Assembly (NCBI GenBank): GCA_040218415.1
Contig: JAVJRN010000080.1
Span: forward strand, 1-64,000
Source of the DNA: JAVJRN01 sp040218415
Lineage (GTDB): Bacteria > Bacteroidota > Bacteroidia > Cytophagales > Cyclobacteriaceae
Length of the DNA: 64,000 nt
Reading direction: 5' to 3'
A program made the translations under genes and the position numbers. This document shows positions 51,569-62,002 of this stretch, one piece after another. Positions within the stretch are counted from its first letter, which is position 1; the number at the start of each line of letters is the position of its first letter. The notes beneath the pieces are model-generated. The model saw only the letters and a program-made list of their open reading frames with translations. It did no database searches and was not told where the DNA came from.

Positions 51569-54500
51569 TTATTTCCAATTAGGCGCATATACTTTCAACA
51601 CATCATTGTTCCTGCCAACAAGAATGAGGTAGCCGTACTTTTGATGTTTGATAAGCGCCAAGTCTCTCACATCTCCTTCTATTTTAAGCTGGGTAGTTTC
51701 AGGACGTAATACACTAAACGCTCCTTGTCCATTTCCTAGTAAAATATCTCCAAAGGAGGCATCATAAGCTCCAAAATATGGCGCTGATCCTGTCTTATTT
51801 CCAGCTACCATCAAGTCAAGATTGCCATCGCCGTTAAAATCAAAAGGCAAAATGGCATTGATTGGTGCTCTTTGAACCTCAATGGGCAATGGACGTAACT
51901 CAAACCCATTGGTTGATTGTATCATTGCCATTGATTGAAATTCATAGGCCGCTAGTTTTATACTTGCATCTAAAGCCCCTCTCTTGATTATCTCATCAAT
52001 TGGCTTGCCTGAGTAGCTTGCATAGCTCAAGTATTGCTTTTTGATAACCGGCATTTGCTTGACTAGCTCATCCTTACTGGCGAGAGGAAATTCCTTGCCT
52101 TCTGCAGTGTAGGTGATCACCTGATCCATAAAGCTATTTTTATCAAAATCGGCGAGGTACATCTTCAACGGATTTGTTAAGCTGGGTACATGCTTACCAT
52201 TCAACCCTTGATTACCCAAAATGAAGTCCATTTTTCCATCATTGTTCAGGTCTGCCTTTTCAATTGTATTCCACCACCCGTTGGTCTTTTGTAACTCAGG
52301 AAAATCAGTTTCTACGAGTTGTCCATTATTATTGACAAATATCGTGATCGCCATCCATTCGCCAACTATGATTAAATCCTCCACATCGTCACCAGTCACA
52401 TCTGCCCACACAGCATCCGTAACCATACCTAGTCTTTTCAATCCTAGTGCTCGATCATCAGTCATCGCTTGAAACTTACCTCCTCCGAAATTCACGTAAA
52501 GATGACTTTCACCCGGCAATCCGTACTTTCCAGTCACAACTCTTCCTCCCACAAAAAGATCAACATCTCCATCTTTGTCAAAGTCTGAAGCCGTCACAAC
52601 TGAACTATTGGTGAATATTTCTGGTAGGTTGGTGCTGCTATTCTTGAAATTTCCCTTCCCATCATTGAGCATCAATTGATCCTTAATTTTTGGGCTCGGG
52701 CTCGGATATTCATTTCCTGAGGTACTTAAATACAAATCCAGATCACTGTCTCCATCAATATCTACAAACTTGGCAGCTACTTCTTCATAAATAGGCTGAG
52801 CACGAAAACTAGCCGCCGAGTGCTTACTGAAAATGCCTTCTTTGTTTTGAACATAAAGCATTCCATTGTTATTTGCCGCACCTGAAACATATACATCTTC
52901 CAAGCCATCACCATTGACATCCGCTACATCTATTGCTGGACCTTCTTTTGATAATTCGTGTGGAATTAAAAATTGTTGATTAAAATCACTGAAGGTATTT
53001 TCATAGTGCCTGAAATTTAAACCTACTTTATCGGTGACATCCACAAGTAAAGGTTCACTCTTCAAAGGTTTGCTCGCACTTGACGTAGCATTTTTATAAT
53101 CGATGGTGATTTTCTGATCTATGGCTACATCTGTCAGAGTCTGCTTCTGACCATCTGCCCAAATACAAACCAAAGAGTCAATTTGGGGGATAGAATCCAT
53201 TCCAAAATGCAACAATGCAGGAAGACTTGACTGATAGCCTCGTTGTAAAAACAACGCTGAATACTGCATTCCTTGCGAAGTGTACAATTTCACCTTCGCA
53301 CCAACCCCGAAAGGATTTTTTGCTGGCCCCTTAAAATCTACTTGAACAAAATGCCTTTTGGCGTTGAGTGAATTCGTTTTATTCTCGATGACTGACGCTT
53401 TTTGGTCAATATTGTTCACAACAAGATCCAAGTCACCGTCATTATCAAAATCGGCATAGGCAGTGCCATTAGAAGCTGTTGGTTCCAAAAATCCCCAATC
53501 TGCGCTTACATCGTCAAAAGACAAGTCTCCTGTATTTTTAAATACAAAGTTAGGCACGACTCCAGAAGGCATTTTCTCAATTAATTCCGCATCAGCGATA
53601 GAATCTCCAGAATCATTGACCAATTTTTCGTTCGAAATAAAATTGATATAATCGAGATCGTTTGGTCTTTTTACAATGCCGTTCGACACGTAAAGATCTT
53701 TTAGGCCATCATTATCTAAGTCCGCAAAAAGTACAGACCAAGACCAATCTGTTGCCGCCACGCCAGTCATTAATCCAATTTCTGAGAAAGATCCATTCCC
53801 ATTATTCAATTGAAGGGTGTTTCGTGCAAACTGCTTTTCGTAACCAAAGGATAATTTGAGTTGATAAATATCAAAAGGATCTTCACCTGAGGAGTTTTTC
53901 AGCACGACTTCATCTTCCGGCAACATGTCAAGAGAGATAATATCCACCAGCCCATCGTTGTTGAAGTCGGCCAGATCGTTTCCCATGGATGACCTGCTGG
54001 TATGTTGTATTAACTCCCGAATGCTTTCCTTAAATGTGCCATCACCATTATTGAGATATAAGTAATCATTTTCATGAAAATCGTTGCATATATAAATATC
54101 CGAGTAACCATCATTATTCACATCTGCTATGCCGATTCCCAGGCCGTAACCAATATGTGATCGGAATATACCTGCCTCTGCACTTACATCCACGAACGTG
54201 CCATTGTCATTACGCATGAGTTTATCTCCAGCCAAAGGGTCAATTTCTTTCCGCAAGCCACTGTTCCCATATGATCGCTCTGTATGCACCGAATGATTTA
54301 AGAGATAAACGTCAAGGTCATTGTCATTGTCAAAATCAAAGAATGCTGCATGGGTTGAAAACCCTGAAAAGTCGAGGTTGAACTCGGCGGCACGTTCTGT
54401 AAAAGTGAGATCACCATTGTTGATAAACAACTCGTTTTTACCGTTAATGCCCAAGTACTTCCCAACCCTACTTACATAAATATCCAGGAGGCCATCAGCA

Positions 54501-54853
54501 TTTATATCAACCATAGCGACTCCTGTTTTCCAAGCACCACTCGATGCTACTTTGGCTTGGTCAGTAATGTCTTCGAAAACAAAGTTTCCTTTATTTAGAT
54601 AAAGTTGATTATCAACCTGATTTCCAGTGAAATAAATATCCTGAAGACCGTCATTATTGATATCGCCAACAGCTACTCCACCCCCATTGTAGAAATATAA
54701 ATAGTCTACAATGTTGAATTCCTCATCGGAAGTCAGCGTATTTTCGAAGGTAATTCCTGTTTGCTGATGCGACAGCTTCTCTAGTCTCTTCATTGGTTTG
54801 TCACAACCAAAAAGTACGACCATCATCACTGCAACTGCTAAAAATCTAAGCAT
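51569..54853 (-). CDS. VCBS/FG-GAP repeat lipoprotein with ASPIC/UnbV domain, paralogue 1
   Basis: This 1,094-residue lipoprotein (lipobox LFGC, Cys ~17) has many Asp-rich, probably calcium-binding repeats of the form DINNDGLxDIY. They fall in two groups that likely form beta-propellers (about 30-480 and 620-1,090), separated by an ASPIC/UnbV-like domain (about 500-595; LQRGYQSSLPALLHFG, then WADGQ). It should face the outside or periplasm. Similar proteins are common next to SusC/SusD pairs in marine Bacteroidota, but their ligand is not established. It is the last gene of the array, 5 bp after paralogue 2. Confidence 0.9.
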   Translation of the reverse strand: MLRFLAVAVMMVVLFGCDKPMKRLEKLSHQQTGITFENTLTSDEEFNIVDYLYFYNGGGVAVGDINNDGLQDIYFTGNQVDNQLYLNKGNFVFEDITDQAKVASSGAWKTGVAMVDINADGLLDIYVSRVGKYLGINGKNELFINNGDLTFTERAAEFNLDFSGFSTHAAFFDFDNDNDLDVYLLNHSVHTERSYGNSGLRKEIDPLAGDKLMRNDNGTFVDVSAEAGIFRSHIGYGLGIGIADVNNDGYSDIYICNDFHENDYLYLNNGDGTFKESIRELIQHTSRSSMGNDLADFNNDGLVDIISLDMLPEDEVVLKNSSGEDPFDIYQLKLSFGYEKQFARNTLQLNNGNGSFSEIGLMTGVAATDWSWSVLFADLDNDGLKDLYVSNGIVKRPNDLDYINFISNEKLVNDSGDSIADAELIEKMPSGVVPNFVFKNTGDLSFDDVSADWGFLEPTASNGTAYADFDNDGDLDLVVNNIDQKASVIENKTNSLNAKRHFVQVDFKGPAKNPFGVGAKVKLYTSQGMQYSALFLQRGYQSSLPALLHFGMDSIPQIDSLVCIWADGQKQTLTDVAIDQKITIDYKNATSSASKPLKSEPLLVDVTDKVGLNFRHYENTFSDFNQQFLIPHELSKEGPAIDVADVNGDGLEDVYVSGAANNNGMLYVQNKEGIFSKHSAASFRAQPIYEEVAAKFVDIDGDSDLDLYLSTSGNEYPSPSPKIKDQLMLNDGKGNFKNSSTNLPEIFTNSSVVTASDFDKDGDVDLFVGGRVVTGKYGLPGESHLYVNFGGGKFQAMTDDRALGLKRLGMVTDAVWADVTGDDVEDLIIVGEWMAITIFVNNNGQLVETDFPELQKTNGWWNTIEKADLNNDGKMDFILGNQGLNGKHVPSLTNPLKMYLADFDKNSFMDQVITYTAEGKEFPLASKDELVKQMPVIKKQYLSYASYSGKPIDEIIKRGALDASIKLAAYEFQSMAMIQSTNGFELRPLPIEVQRAPINAILPFDFNGDGNLDLMVAGNKTGSAPYFGAYDASFGDILLGNGQGAFSVLRPETTQLKIEGDVRDLALIKHQKYGYLILVGRNNDVLKVYAPNWK

Positions 54854-54858
54854 AAGTT

Positions 54859-57800
54859 TTAATTAAGTTTGAACCGCTGCAACGGCTCATTATTTCCCGC
54901 CGAAATGATATTAATTCCTGCCTTGGTATTGATCGACATGATGTCACGGGTTTCTCCCAATAATTCAATTCCAGAGTCTTTCGAAATGATAGCTTTAAAC
55001 GTACCATCTCCATTCCCTTTTAACACAAGCCCGTACTGCGCGTCATATCTGCCAACTTCTGGTTTTGAAGCGTAAAAGTTTCCACCAAGGATAATATCCT
55101 CATTTCCATCTTTATCAATATCCAATGTTTCCAATGCGATCGTATTGGAAAACTGTGCCTCTACAGGTAGTTCGGCTTTTGTAAATGACTTTCCTTGGTT
55201 ATTTAATAAAACGATTGTCGCTAACTCGTTGGCCACAAGCTTCATAGAAGACTTTACAATTTCAGGTGAAAAGATATCATCTATTTTCTGCTCTTTGTAA
55301 TTTTCATATTTCAAGTACTTCTTTTTCAAGCCTGGCATCTGTTTGATCAAATTATGCCTCAGCGCCAAAGGATAGGACTCCTCCCCATTGTACTGCGTCA
55401 ATATCTGTTCGATCTTGCCATTATTATCAAAATCATTGATATATAAAGCAATAGGTTTGGCTGTTGATGTTTTAAATCGCGAGTTTAAACCGTGGTTGCC
55501 CACCACAAGATCTAGAAATCCATCATTATTAAAGTCCGAAACTTCTACCGCTTTCCACCAACCAGCTGTTTGATCCAACGAAGGCGTGTTGAGTAGATTA
55601 AACTTACCATCCGTATTGATGAGCACGGTCACTTTCATCCATTCACCCACGATAATGAGATCGTCATCGTTATCGTTATCGATATCTGTCCATTGAGCAT
55701 CTGTTACCATACCAATGTCTTTCAAATCAGGCGCCTTTTCGATCGCCATATTGCTGTAATTACCCTTGCCATCATTGATCAAAATATAACTTGTCGCAGG
55801 AAGTCCATATCGGGCAGCCACTGTTCTTATTCCTACGAAAAGATCTAGATCGCCATCTTTATCAAAATCACTTGATCTCACCACCGAGCTATTCTCAAAT
55901 TTCGAATTCGGTAACACTTGGTTGGTCTTTATGAAAGAATTTCCTTCTTGCAAATACAATCTATCTCCAAGCGAACTGCTGAATTCGTTAAATTCATAAC
56001 CCCCGCTGGCTATATATAAGTCATTTTTTCCATTACCATCTGCATCGAAAATCAAGCAACTCACATCCTCCGAGTCTTTGTCTTGTTCAAAAGAATTTTT
56101 CAAAAAGTCGCCTTTCTTGTCCTGATAAAAGATAGCTCCGTATTGTCCTGAGGCTCCACCGACGTAAAAATCCTCTAGTCCATCATTGTTTAAATCTCCT
56201 TTACATAAACATGGCCCTTCGCGCGAAATCATATTGAAAATGAGCCTATCTCTGTCAAAATCAACGAAATGATTTTCTTGATGTTGAAAAGAATCAAAAC
56301 TCGCTATCTCGTCAAATAGAGTCTGTTGGATATTAGAAGGCGTATAATCGTATTTTGGTAAATTCTCTTTTTCTGTCAATTTTAATAGTTGATTTGCCGC
56401 TACATTTCTTAGCATTTCAAATTTTCCATCAGGCCAAATCAACCTCACCGAGTCTATCAATTTGGCCTGCCCCAAACCTATTACCATATGGTGATCCATC
56501 GTAGATTCAAAGGCACGAATAGGCATATTTTCATAATAGAGCGTTTTTTCTCCAATGTATGCGTAAACCTTCGTGCCAAAGGCAAAGGTGTTTTTCGAGT
56601 TGGTTTTTAGTGAAAGTTTTAAGAAGTTATTCTCAGGATATAGGATCTCGGCTTTATTTTCATAGATAAATGATGGCATGTTCACATTATTCACGACCAA
56701 GTCAAGATCACCATCATTGTCAAGATCTGCATATGCTGACCCATTCGAAAATGAAGGCTCATCAAGCCCAAATTCTACCGCCCTATTTTCAAATTGCAAA
56801 TCGCCTTTGTTGATGTAAGCATAGTTTGAAATTGGATTAGACGGAATCAAATTGATCAATTGCTCATAGTCGACACCACTTTTAGAGATTATTTTTTTGG
56901 TAACATCTTCTTGGGTCGCGTATTGCAAAAAATCCTGATTTGTCAAGTCACGGAATATTCCATTGGCAATGAAAAGATCTTTCAATCCATCATTTTGAAA
57001 ATCAAAAATGAGTGCGCCCCAGCTCCAATCTGTCGCCTCTATACCCGCAAGTCTACCTATTTCACTATACTTTCCATTGCCTTGGTTCAATTGAAGCATG
57101 TTTCTGGTAAACTGGTGATAATAACCATTGGCAATGTTGTATTGATACTTATCCCAATCTTCAAAAGTAGTGACTGTTTTCAGGCGACTATCAGGCTCTG
57201 GCAACATATCAGTAACGAAGATATCTGGCAAGGCATCATTGTTCATGTCAGCCATGTCAGCACCCATTGATGCCGCGGAAATACTTCTTATTTTCTGTTC
57301 TAAAACCTCATCGAACGTGCCGTTTTTATTGTTGATATATAGATAATCCCTTTCAAAAAAATCATTGGAGATATAAATATCCTGCCAACCGTCTTGGTTG
57401 ATATCACCAATTGTAATTCCAAGGCCAAAGCCAATCACACTACCATAAATACCCGCACTTTCACTTACATCCACAAATTGATTGTTATCATTTCGAAACA
57501 ACTTATCGCCTCCTATTGGATCGCGATTGGGTCTTTCATTTCGCCTTAAATCAAAACTTCCAATGGCCTGGTAGGAATTATTTAATAGATAGAGATCCAA
57601 ATCTCCATCGTTATCAAAATCAAAAAAGGCGGCATGTGTGGAAAAACCTGGGTCGGCCAGTCCGAATGCTTCGGCTTGCTCGGAAAATGTTAAATCTCCA
57701 TTATTGATGAATAACTCATTTTGCTTATTGTCGCCTTTGACATCTCCAGAGTTACAAACGTAGATATCGATCAGCCCATCTCCATTGATATCGGCCATGC

Positions 57801-58137
57801 TTACACCTGTACTCCAAGCCTTGGTGCCACCAGTTCCCGATGACTCAGTGATATCTTTAAATTTAAAATTTCCCTGATTTATGTACAGCTTGTTGGATAC
57901 TTGATTGCCATTGAAATAAAGATCTACAAGTCCGTCATTATTGATGTCGCCTACGCCTACTCCTCCTCCATTAAAAAAATTTCGATAAGTGAAAATGTTG
58001 AAGTCCTTATCGAAAACCAATGTATTTTCAAATTCAACACCTGTTTGACCCGCATCCAAGTTCTCAAAAAGTTTGACTTCTTTTTTGGTACAAGCAAAAA
58101 AAGTAAAGGGTATAATTATCAAAAAATAGCGTAACAT
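54859..58137 (-). CDS. VCBS/FG-GAP repeat lipoprotein with ASPIC/UnbV domain, paralogue 2
   Basis: This 1,092-residue paralogue shows the same plan: lipobox TFFAC, a first propeller with repeats such as VGDINNDGLVDLY and AATSMGADMADMNNDALP-like segments, an ASPIC/UnbV-like domain (PIRAFESTMDHHMVIGLG, IWPDGK) and a second propeller. It shares with paralogue 3 the element IEATDWSWGALIFD in the first propeller and ENHFVDFDRDRLIF opening the second. Spacing to both neighbours is 4-5 bp, so it is cotranscribed. Confidence 0.9.
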   Translation of the reverse strand: MLRYFLIIIPFTFFACTKKEVKLFENLDAGQTGVEFENTLVFDKDFNIFTYRNFFNGGGVGVGDINNDGLVDLYFNGNQVSNKLYINQGNFKFKDITESSGTGGTKAWSTGVSMADINGDGLIDIYVCNSGDVKGDNKQNELFINNGDLTFSEQAEAFGLADPGFSTHAAFFDFDNDGDLDLYLLNNSYQAIGSFDLRRNERPNRDPIGGDKLFRNDNNQFVDVSESAGIYGSVIGFGLGITIGDINQDGWQDIYISNDFFERDYLYINNKNGTFDEVLEQKIRSISAASMGADMADMNNDALPDIFVTDMLPEPDSRLKTVTTFEDWDKYQYNIANGYYHQFTRNMLQLNQGNGKYSEIGRLAGIEATDWSWGALIFDFQNDGLKDLFIANGIFRDLTNQDFLQYATQEDVTKKIISKSGVDYEQLINLIPSNPISNYAYINKGDLQFENRAVEFGLDEPSFSNGSAYADLDNDGDLDLVVNNVNMPSFIYENKAEILYPENNFLKLSLKTNSKNTFAFGTKVYAYIGEKTLYYENMPIRAFESTMDHHMVIGLGQAKLIDSVRLIWPDGKFEMLRNVAANQLLKLTEKENLPKYDYTPSNIQQTLFDEIASFDSFQHQENHFVDFDRDRLIFNMISREGPCLCKGDLNNDGLEDFYVGGASGQYGAIFYQDKKGDFLKNSFEQDKDSEDVSCLIFDADGNGKNDLYIASGGYEFNEFSSSLGDRLYLQEGNSFIKTNQVLPNSKFENSSVVRSSDFDKDGDLDLFVGIRTVAARYGLPATSYILINDGKGNYSNMAIEKAPDLKDIGMVTDAQWTDIDNDNDDDLIIVGEWMKVTVLINTDGKFNLLNTPSLDQTAGWWKAVEVSDFNNDGFLDLVVGNHGLNSRFKTSTAKPIALYINDFDNNGKIEQILTQYNGEESYPLALRHNLIKQMPGLKKKYLKYENYKEQKIDDIFSPEIVKSSMKLVANELATIVLLNNQGKSFTKAELPVEAQFSNTIALETLDIDKDGNEDIILGGNFYASKPEVGRYDAQYGLVLKGNGDGTFKAIISKDSGIELLGETRDIMSINTKAGINIISAGNNEPLQRFKLN

Positions 58138-58141
58138 GATC

Positions 58142-58705
58142 TTAGTTTTGGGTTGGCTTTTCAGCAGTCAAATCCGTAAATAAAATTTTAATCTCTCTAT
58201 CGTCAACCTTCGAAATACTTATCCTTCTATTACCATCTACCTTTGCAAAAGCCGTCTTTCCGGAAGGATGGCTAATCTCCACAAAACCTTTACCGTACCA
58301 ATCTTCTAATAATGAAAGCGCATCGAGTTGAAGGGAATCCGCAACCAAATGCTTATTCCATGGCGCCCAAGCTTCATAAGATAAAGTCATGGGCACTTCA
58401 TATACCAGCCCATTCCGATCAAACCCGGGATAAAACAGCGCTACTGCAGGGTGTTTCAATCCTGTTTCAATCTGATACTGAACAGTATTATTGCCCGGTC
58501 CTTGTGTTATCATTTGCTCCTTGTTTAAACTCCAGCATTGGTCGAAAAACTGCTTGCTGGTGATGCCAAATGAAAGCCCTAAAAACAAAGAATCATATCT
58601 TTTCCCGCTCGCCAGCTCCCTTTCTTCCATTTCCACATAAGGATGCTTGCCACATCCAAGAACCACGAAAATCACAACAAACAGTAATGTATATCCTCTC
58701 ATCAT
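58142..58705 (-). CDS. Small lipoprotein within the VCBS array
   Basis: This 187-residue protein has a signal peptide and lipobox VLGC (Cys ~18), then a region with no repeat or domain I recognise. Its start overlaps the stop of paralogue 3 by 4 bp and it is 4 bp from paralogue 2, so it is translationally coupled to the array. It may form a complex with the VCBS proteins or the receptor; this is inference. Confidence 0.7.
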   Translation of the reverse strand: MMRGYTLLFVVIFVVLGCGKHPYVEMEERELASGKRYDSLFLGLSFGITSKQFFDQCWSLNKEQMITQGPGNNTVQYQIETGLKHPAVALFYPGFDRNGLVYEVPMTLSYEAWAPWNKHLVADSLQLDALSLLEDWYGKGFVEISHPSGKTAFAKVDGNRRISISKVDDREIKILFTDLTAEKPTQN

Positions 58706-61700
58706 CTTTTCTTAATTAAAACCGGAAAGTCATTATTCCTAATAAATACCATATGTTCTTCTTCCTCTATAAACAGCTTTTTTATTTGCCTTATTTGCCC
58801 ATTTATCTTCAGTCCAGATTTCCTTTGGCTCACAAACTCAAAGCCTCCTTCACCATTTCCTAAGAATAATTGGGCGTATGAGGCGGCATTGATTCCCCAT
58901 TCTGGTTTGATTTTATAGTCATTGCCGCCGATGACCATATCCATATTTCCATCGTCATTGGCATCAATAAATTCAATCGCGTTAACCGAGCTGTATTGCG
59001 CTTCCAAGGGAAGTGACTGCACCACAAACCCACTGTCAGTATTCAAATAATATTCACTCTTTAGCTCTTGAACTGTTTTGATCATTGGCGGGGTTTTACT
59101 CCGCGTTACAATGTCTCCAAAACTTGCATTCTTATAATCATTAAACCTCAAATAGCTCTTTTTCAATGACGGCACCTGCATCAGCAGGTCCTTCAACTGC
59201 AATAGCGGGTATATCTCGTCTCCAAAATATTGCCCTATTATTTGCTCTGTTTTTCCATTGCCATCAAGATCACCAATGTACATTTTCATTGGCTTTTCAG
59301 TAGTCGCATTATAGCGAGTATTTAAGCCTTCATTCCCAAAGAAAATATCAAGATCCTGATCGCTATCAATATCAAATAGCCGTACCACATTATAAAAGCC
59401 ATTTTTGCCTTTAAACGTCAGGCTATCCTTTAAAAATTTTCCACCCTCATTGATCAATACTACAGGCGACATCCAGTTTCCAACGACAACTAAATCTTGA
59501 TCATCATCACCATCAATATCACCCCATGCTGCACTCGACACCAGCCCAAAATCGTTAAACTCCTGTAAAAAGTGAATAGCCGTGCCGTCATTTCTCAGCA
59601 AGTAGGATGAGGCATTTACTCCATACAGTCCAGGCACTTGACTTTCCCCAACAAAAATATATTGCGTTGAGCTATGCCAATCTGATGCTCGAACTACACC
59701 GGTTACACCCAGCTTGTTGTTAAAAAGCGCTACCTCTTGAAGAGTAAAATCACCTTTCCCATTTCCCTTATACAACTTGTCTTTAAGCTGTAAAGAAAAG
59801 CTATTGGCCTCACTGCCACCATTTCCAACAATTAAATCAAGAAATCCGTCGCGATTAAAGTCGATAAACTCGCAGCTGACATTCTCCGAACTGATACCAA
59901 CTGGAGAAATCACTTCCTTAAAACTTCCATCCGCTTGCTGCAGCGCTAAGTAGGAAGCAGTTCCCCATGAACCGCCAATAAATATATCTTCCCGACCATC
60001 CATATTGATATCACCGACACACGTGCATGGTCCTTTGGAAGAGTTCATTTCAAACAACAGTCGTTCTTTATCAAAATCTACAAACTCGTTTTCATTGTGT
60101 TGCCAGTTCATAGCATCACTCACTTCCGCGAAATAAGTTTCTTCCTCTATTTCTACGATTTCTTTTAGCGCCGCATCCTTGCTATCCAAAGTTGAAGAAG
60201 TATTTACTAGCAGGTCAAAATGACTTGATGTCTTCCCTTTTGGCCATCTTACGACGACTGAATCAATCTTTTTTGAATTTCCTAAACCAAACACAAGCTT
60301 GTAATCTACACTAGATTGAAATCCTCTGGCTGGAAAGAGCTCTTGAGAAAACCTCTGTCCGTTAGCAAAAACTGTGACCTTAGATCCAATCGCAAAAAGG
60401 TTATTCCCTTCTCCTTTTAGCTCAATAGCTATGAAACTGTTATTTGATTTTTCAGCATTATTCTGATAAATAAAAGCTTCCTGATTCACATTATTAATCA
60501 CCAAATCCAAATCTCCATCTCCATCCAAATCTCCATAACCACTTCCATTGGAAAAAGACGGTTCACTTAATCCCCAATTGTCCGCATTAGATTCGAATTT
60601 TTCTCCTGATAAGTTCTTAAAAGCGAAATTAGGAAGCGGCTCTGATGGTATCATATTGATCAGTTCCTCAATCGCATCTTTTTCTTGTTTAATCATTGAT
60701 CGGATCAAGCTTGGATCCGTAGAAAAGTTGATATAATCCTGATCAAGCAAATCTTTATTAATCCCATTGGCAACAAAGAGGTCCTTATATCCATCATTGT
60801 CCATATCAAAAATGAGTGCACCCCAGCTCCAATCAGTCGCATCCATGTTTGATAATCGTGAAATCTCGGAGTAGGTTCCATTACCATTGTTTAGCTGAAA
60901 AGCATTCCGTCCAAACTGCCGGTGGTAACCATTACTGTAGGATAATTGATACTTGTCCCACTTTTCGAATTGTGCCTTAGACTTGAGCCTATCATGTCTT
61001 TCGGGGAGCATCTCCGTGACGAATATTTCTTCATAACCATCATTATTGATATCCGCGATATCAGCTCCCATAGACCCCATTGAAAGTTCCGTAATCCGCT
61101 CCGTCAACTCTTCAGAAAAAGTACCATTTTTATTATTGACGTATAGGTAGTCACGTTCGAAAAAGTCATTTGATACGTATATATCAGGCCAGCCATCACC
61201 ATTGAAGTCCGTAATGGTCACACCCAAACCAAAACCAATTGCAGAACTATATATGCCAGCAGTTGTAGTTGCATCAACGAATAGGCCATCATCATTTCTA
61301 AAAAGCTTGTTACCTCCCAAGGTATCCACTTCTTCCCTTAAGCCCTTTTTATAATCATAAGCGCCGACCGACCGAATCGAATTATTCAGCAAATAACAGT
61401 CTAGGTCTCCATCATGATCATAATCAAAAAAAGCTGTGTGACTGGATAGCCCTAAGTTGTCTAATCCATACTTTTCCGCCTGATCTTCAAATTTCAAATC
61501 ACCCAAGTTGATATAGAGACTATTTTTTCTATTGGCACCGTTGGGTGGGCCAGACTTACATAAATAAATATCCAAAAGGCCATCACCATTTACATCAGCG
61601 ATGCTCACTCCTGTCACCCACACTCCTTTGGTTTGAATATTAGACGATTGGGTAATATCCTGAAATTTAAAATTGCCATCGTTTCTATACAACTTACTCT

Positions 61701-61941
61701 CTACCTGACTTCCACAAAAAAATACTTCAGGCAGACCATCATTGTTGAAATCTCCAATACCCACTCCTCCACCGTTATAAAAGTTCTTGAATGTGTAAGT
61801 GTTGACTTGCTCATCATAGGTCAGGTTGTTACTAAACGATATACCCGTATTCTTCAGGCGACTAAAAAGCAATGCTGAAGGTTCACTTCCGCAACCGTAG
61901 ATTAATGAGAAACAAAATATGTAGAAATACCTAAGGGTCAT
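58702..61941 (-). CDS. VCBS/FG-GAP repeat lipoprotein with ASPIC/UnbV domain, paralogue 3
   Basis: This 1,079-residue protein is the first of the array: lipobox IYGC (Cys ~17), first propeller with GIGDFNNDGLPEVF and TDWSWGALIFDMDNDGYKD, ASPIC/UnbV-like domain (ARGFQSSVDYKLVFGLG, RWPKGK), second propeller with DINMDGREDIF. Its start lies just 6 bp after the T-tract of the terminator that follows susD, so it has either a very short leader or depends on read-through from susCD. Confidence 0.9.
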   Translation of the reverse strand: MTLRYFYIFCFSLIYGCGSEPSALLFSRLKNTGISFSNNLTYDEQVNTYTFKNFYNGGGVGIGDFNNDGLPEVFFCGSQVESKLYRNDGNFKFQDITQSSNIQTKGVWVTGVSIADVNGDGLLDIYLCKSGPPNGANRKNSLYINLGDLKFEDQAEKYGLDNLGLSSHTAFFDYDHDGDLDCYLLNNSIRSVGAYDYKKGLREEVDTLGGNKLFRNDDGLFVDATTTAGIYSSAIGFGLGVTITDFNGDGWPDIYVSNDFFERDYLYVNNKNGTFSEELTERITELSMGSMGADIADINNDGYEEIFVTEMLPERHDRLKSKAQFEKWDKYQLSYSNGYHRQFGRNAFQLNNGNGTYSEISRLSNMDATDWSWGALIFDMDNDGYKDLFVANGINKDLLDQDYINFSTDPSLIRSMIKQEKDAIEELINMIPSEPLPNFAFKNLSGEKFESNADNWGLSEPSFSNGSGYGDLDGDGDLDLVINNVNQEAFIYQNNAEKSNNSFIAIELKGEGNNLFAIGSKVTVFANGQRFSQELFPARGFQSSVDYKLVFGLGNSKKIDSVVVRWPKGKTSSHFDLLVNTSSTLDSKDAALKEIVEIEEETYFAEVSDAMNWQHNENEFVDFDKERLLFEMNSSKGPCTCVGDINMDGREDIFIGGSWGTASYLALQQADGSFKEVISPVGISSENVSCEFIDFNRDGFLDLIVGNGGSEANSFSLQLKDKLYKGNGKGDFTLQEVALFNNKLGVTGVVRASDWHSSTQYIFVGESQVPGLYGVNASSYLLRNDGTAIHFLQEFNDFGLVSSAAWGDIDGDDDQDLVVVGNWMSPVVLINEGGKFLKDSLTFKGKNGFYNVVRLFDIDSDQDLDIFFGNEGLNTRYNATTEKPMKMYIGDLDGNGKTEQIIGQYFGDEIYPLLQLKDLLMQVPSLKKSYLRFNDYKNASFGDIVTRSKTPPMIKTVQELKSEYYLNTDSGFVVQSLPLEAQYSSVNAIEFIDANDDGNMDMVIGGNDYKIKPEWGINAASYAQLFLGNGEGGFEFVSQRKSGLKINGQIRQIKKLFIEEEEHMVFIRNNDFPVLIKKR

Positions 61942-61947
61942 ACATGC

Positions 61948-61984
61948 AAAAAAAAAGCAAGTGACCTTACATCACTTGCTTTTG
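61948..61984 (-). terminator. Intrinsic terminator between susD and the VCBS array
   Basis: AAGCAAGTGA (61955-61964) pairs with TCACTTGCTT (61972-61981). In the minus direction the stem is followed by a run of at least eight T, ending 6 nt before the VCBS start codon. It starts about 20 bp after the susD stop. Confidence 0.88.
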
Positions 61985-62002
61985 ATAACAAATTATTGTC
62001 TT

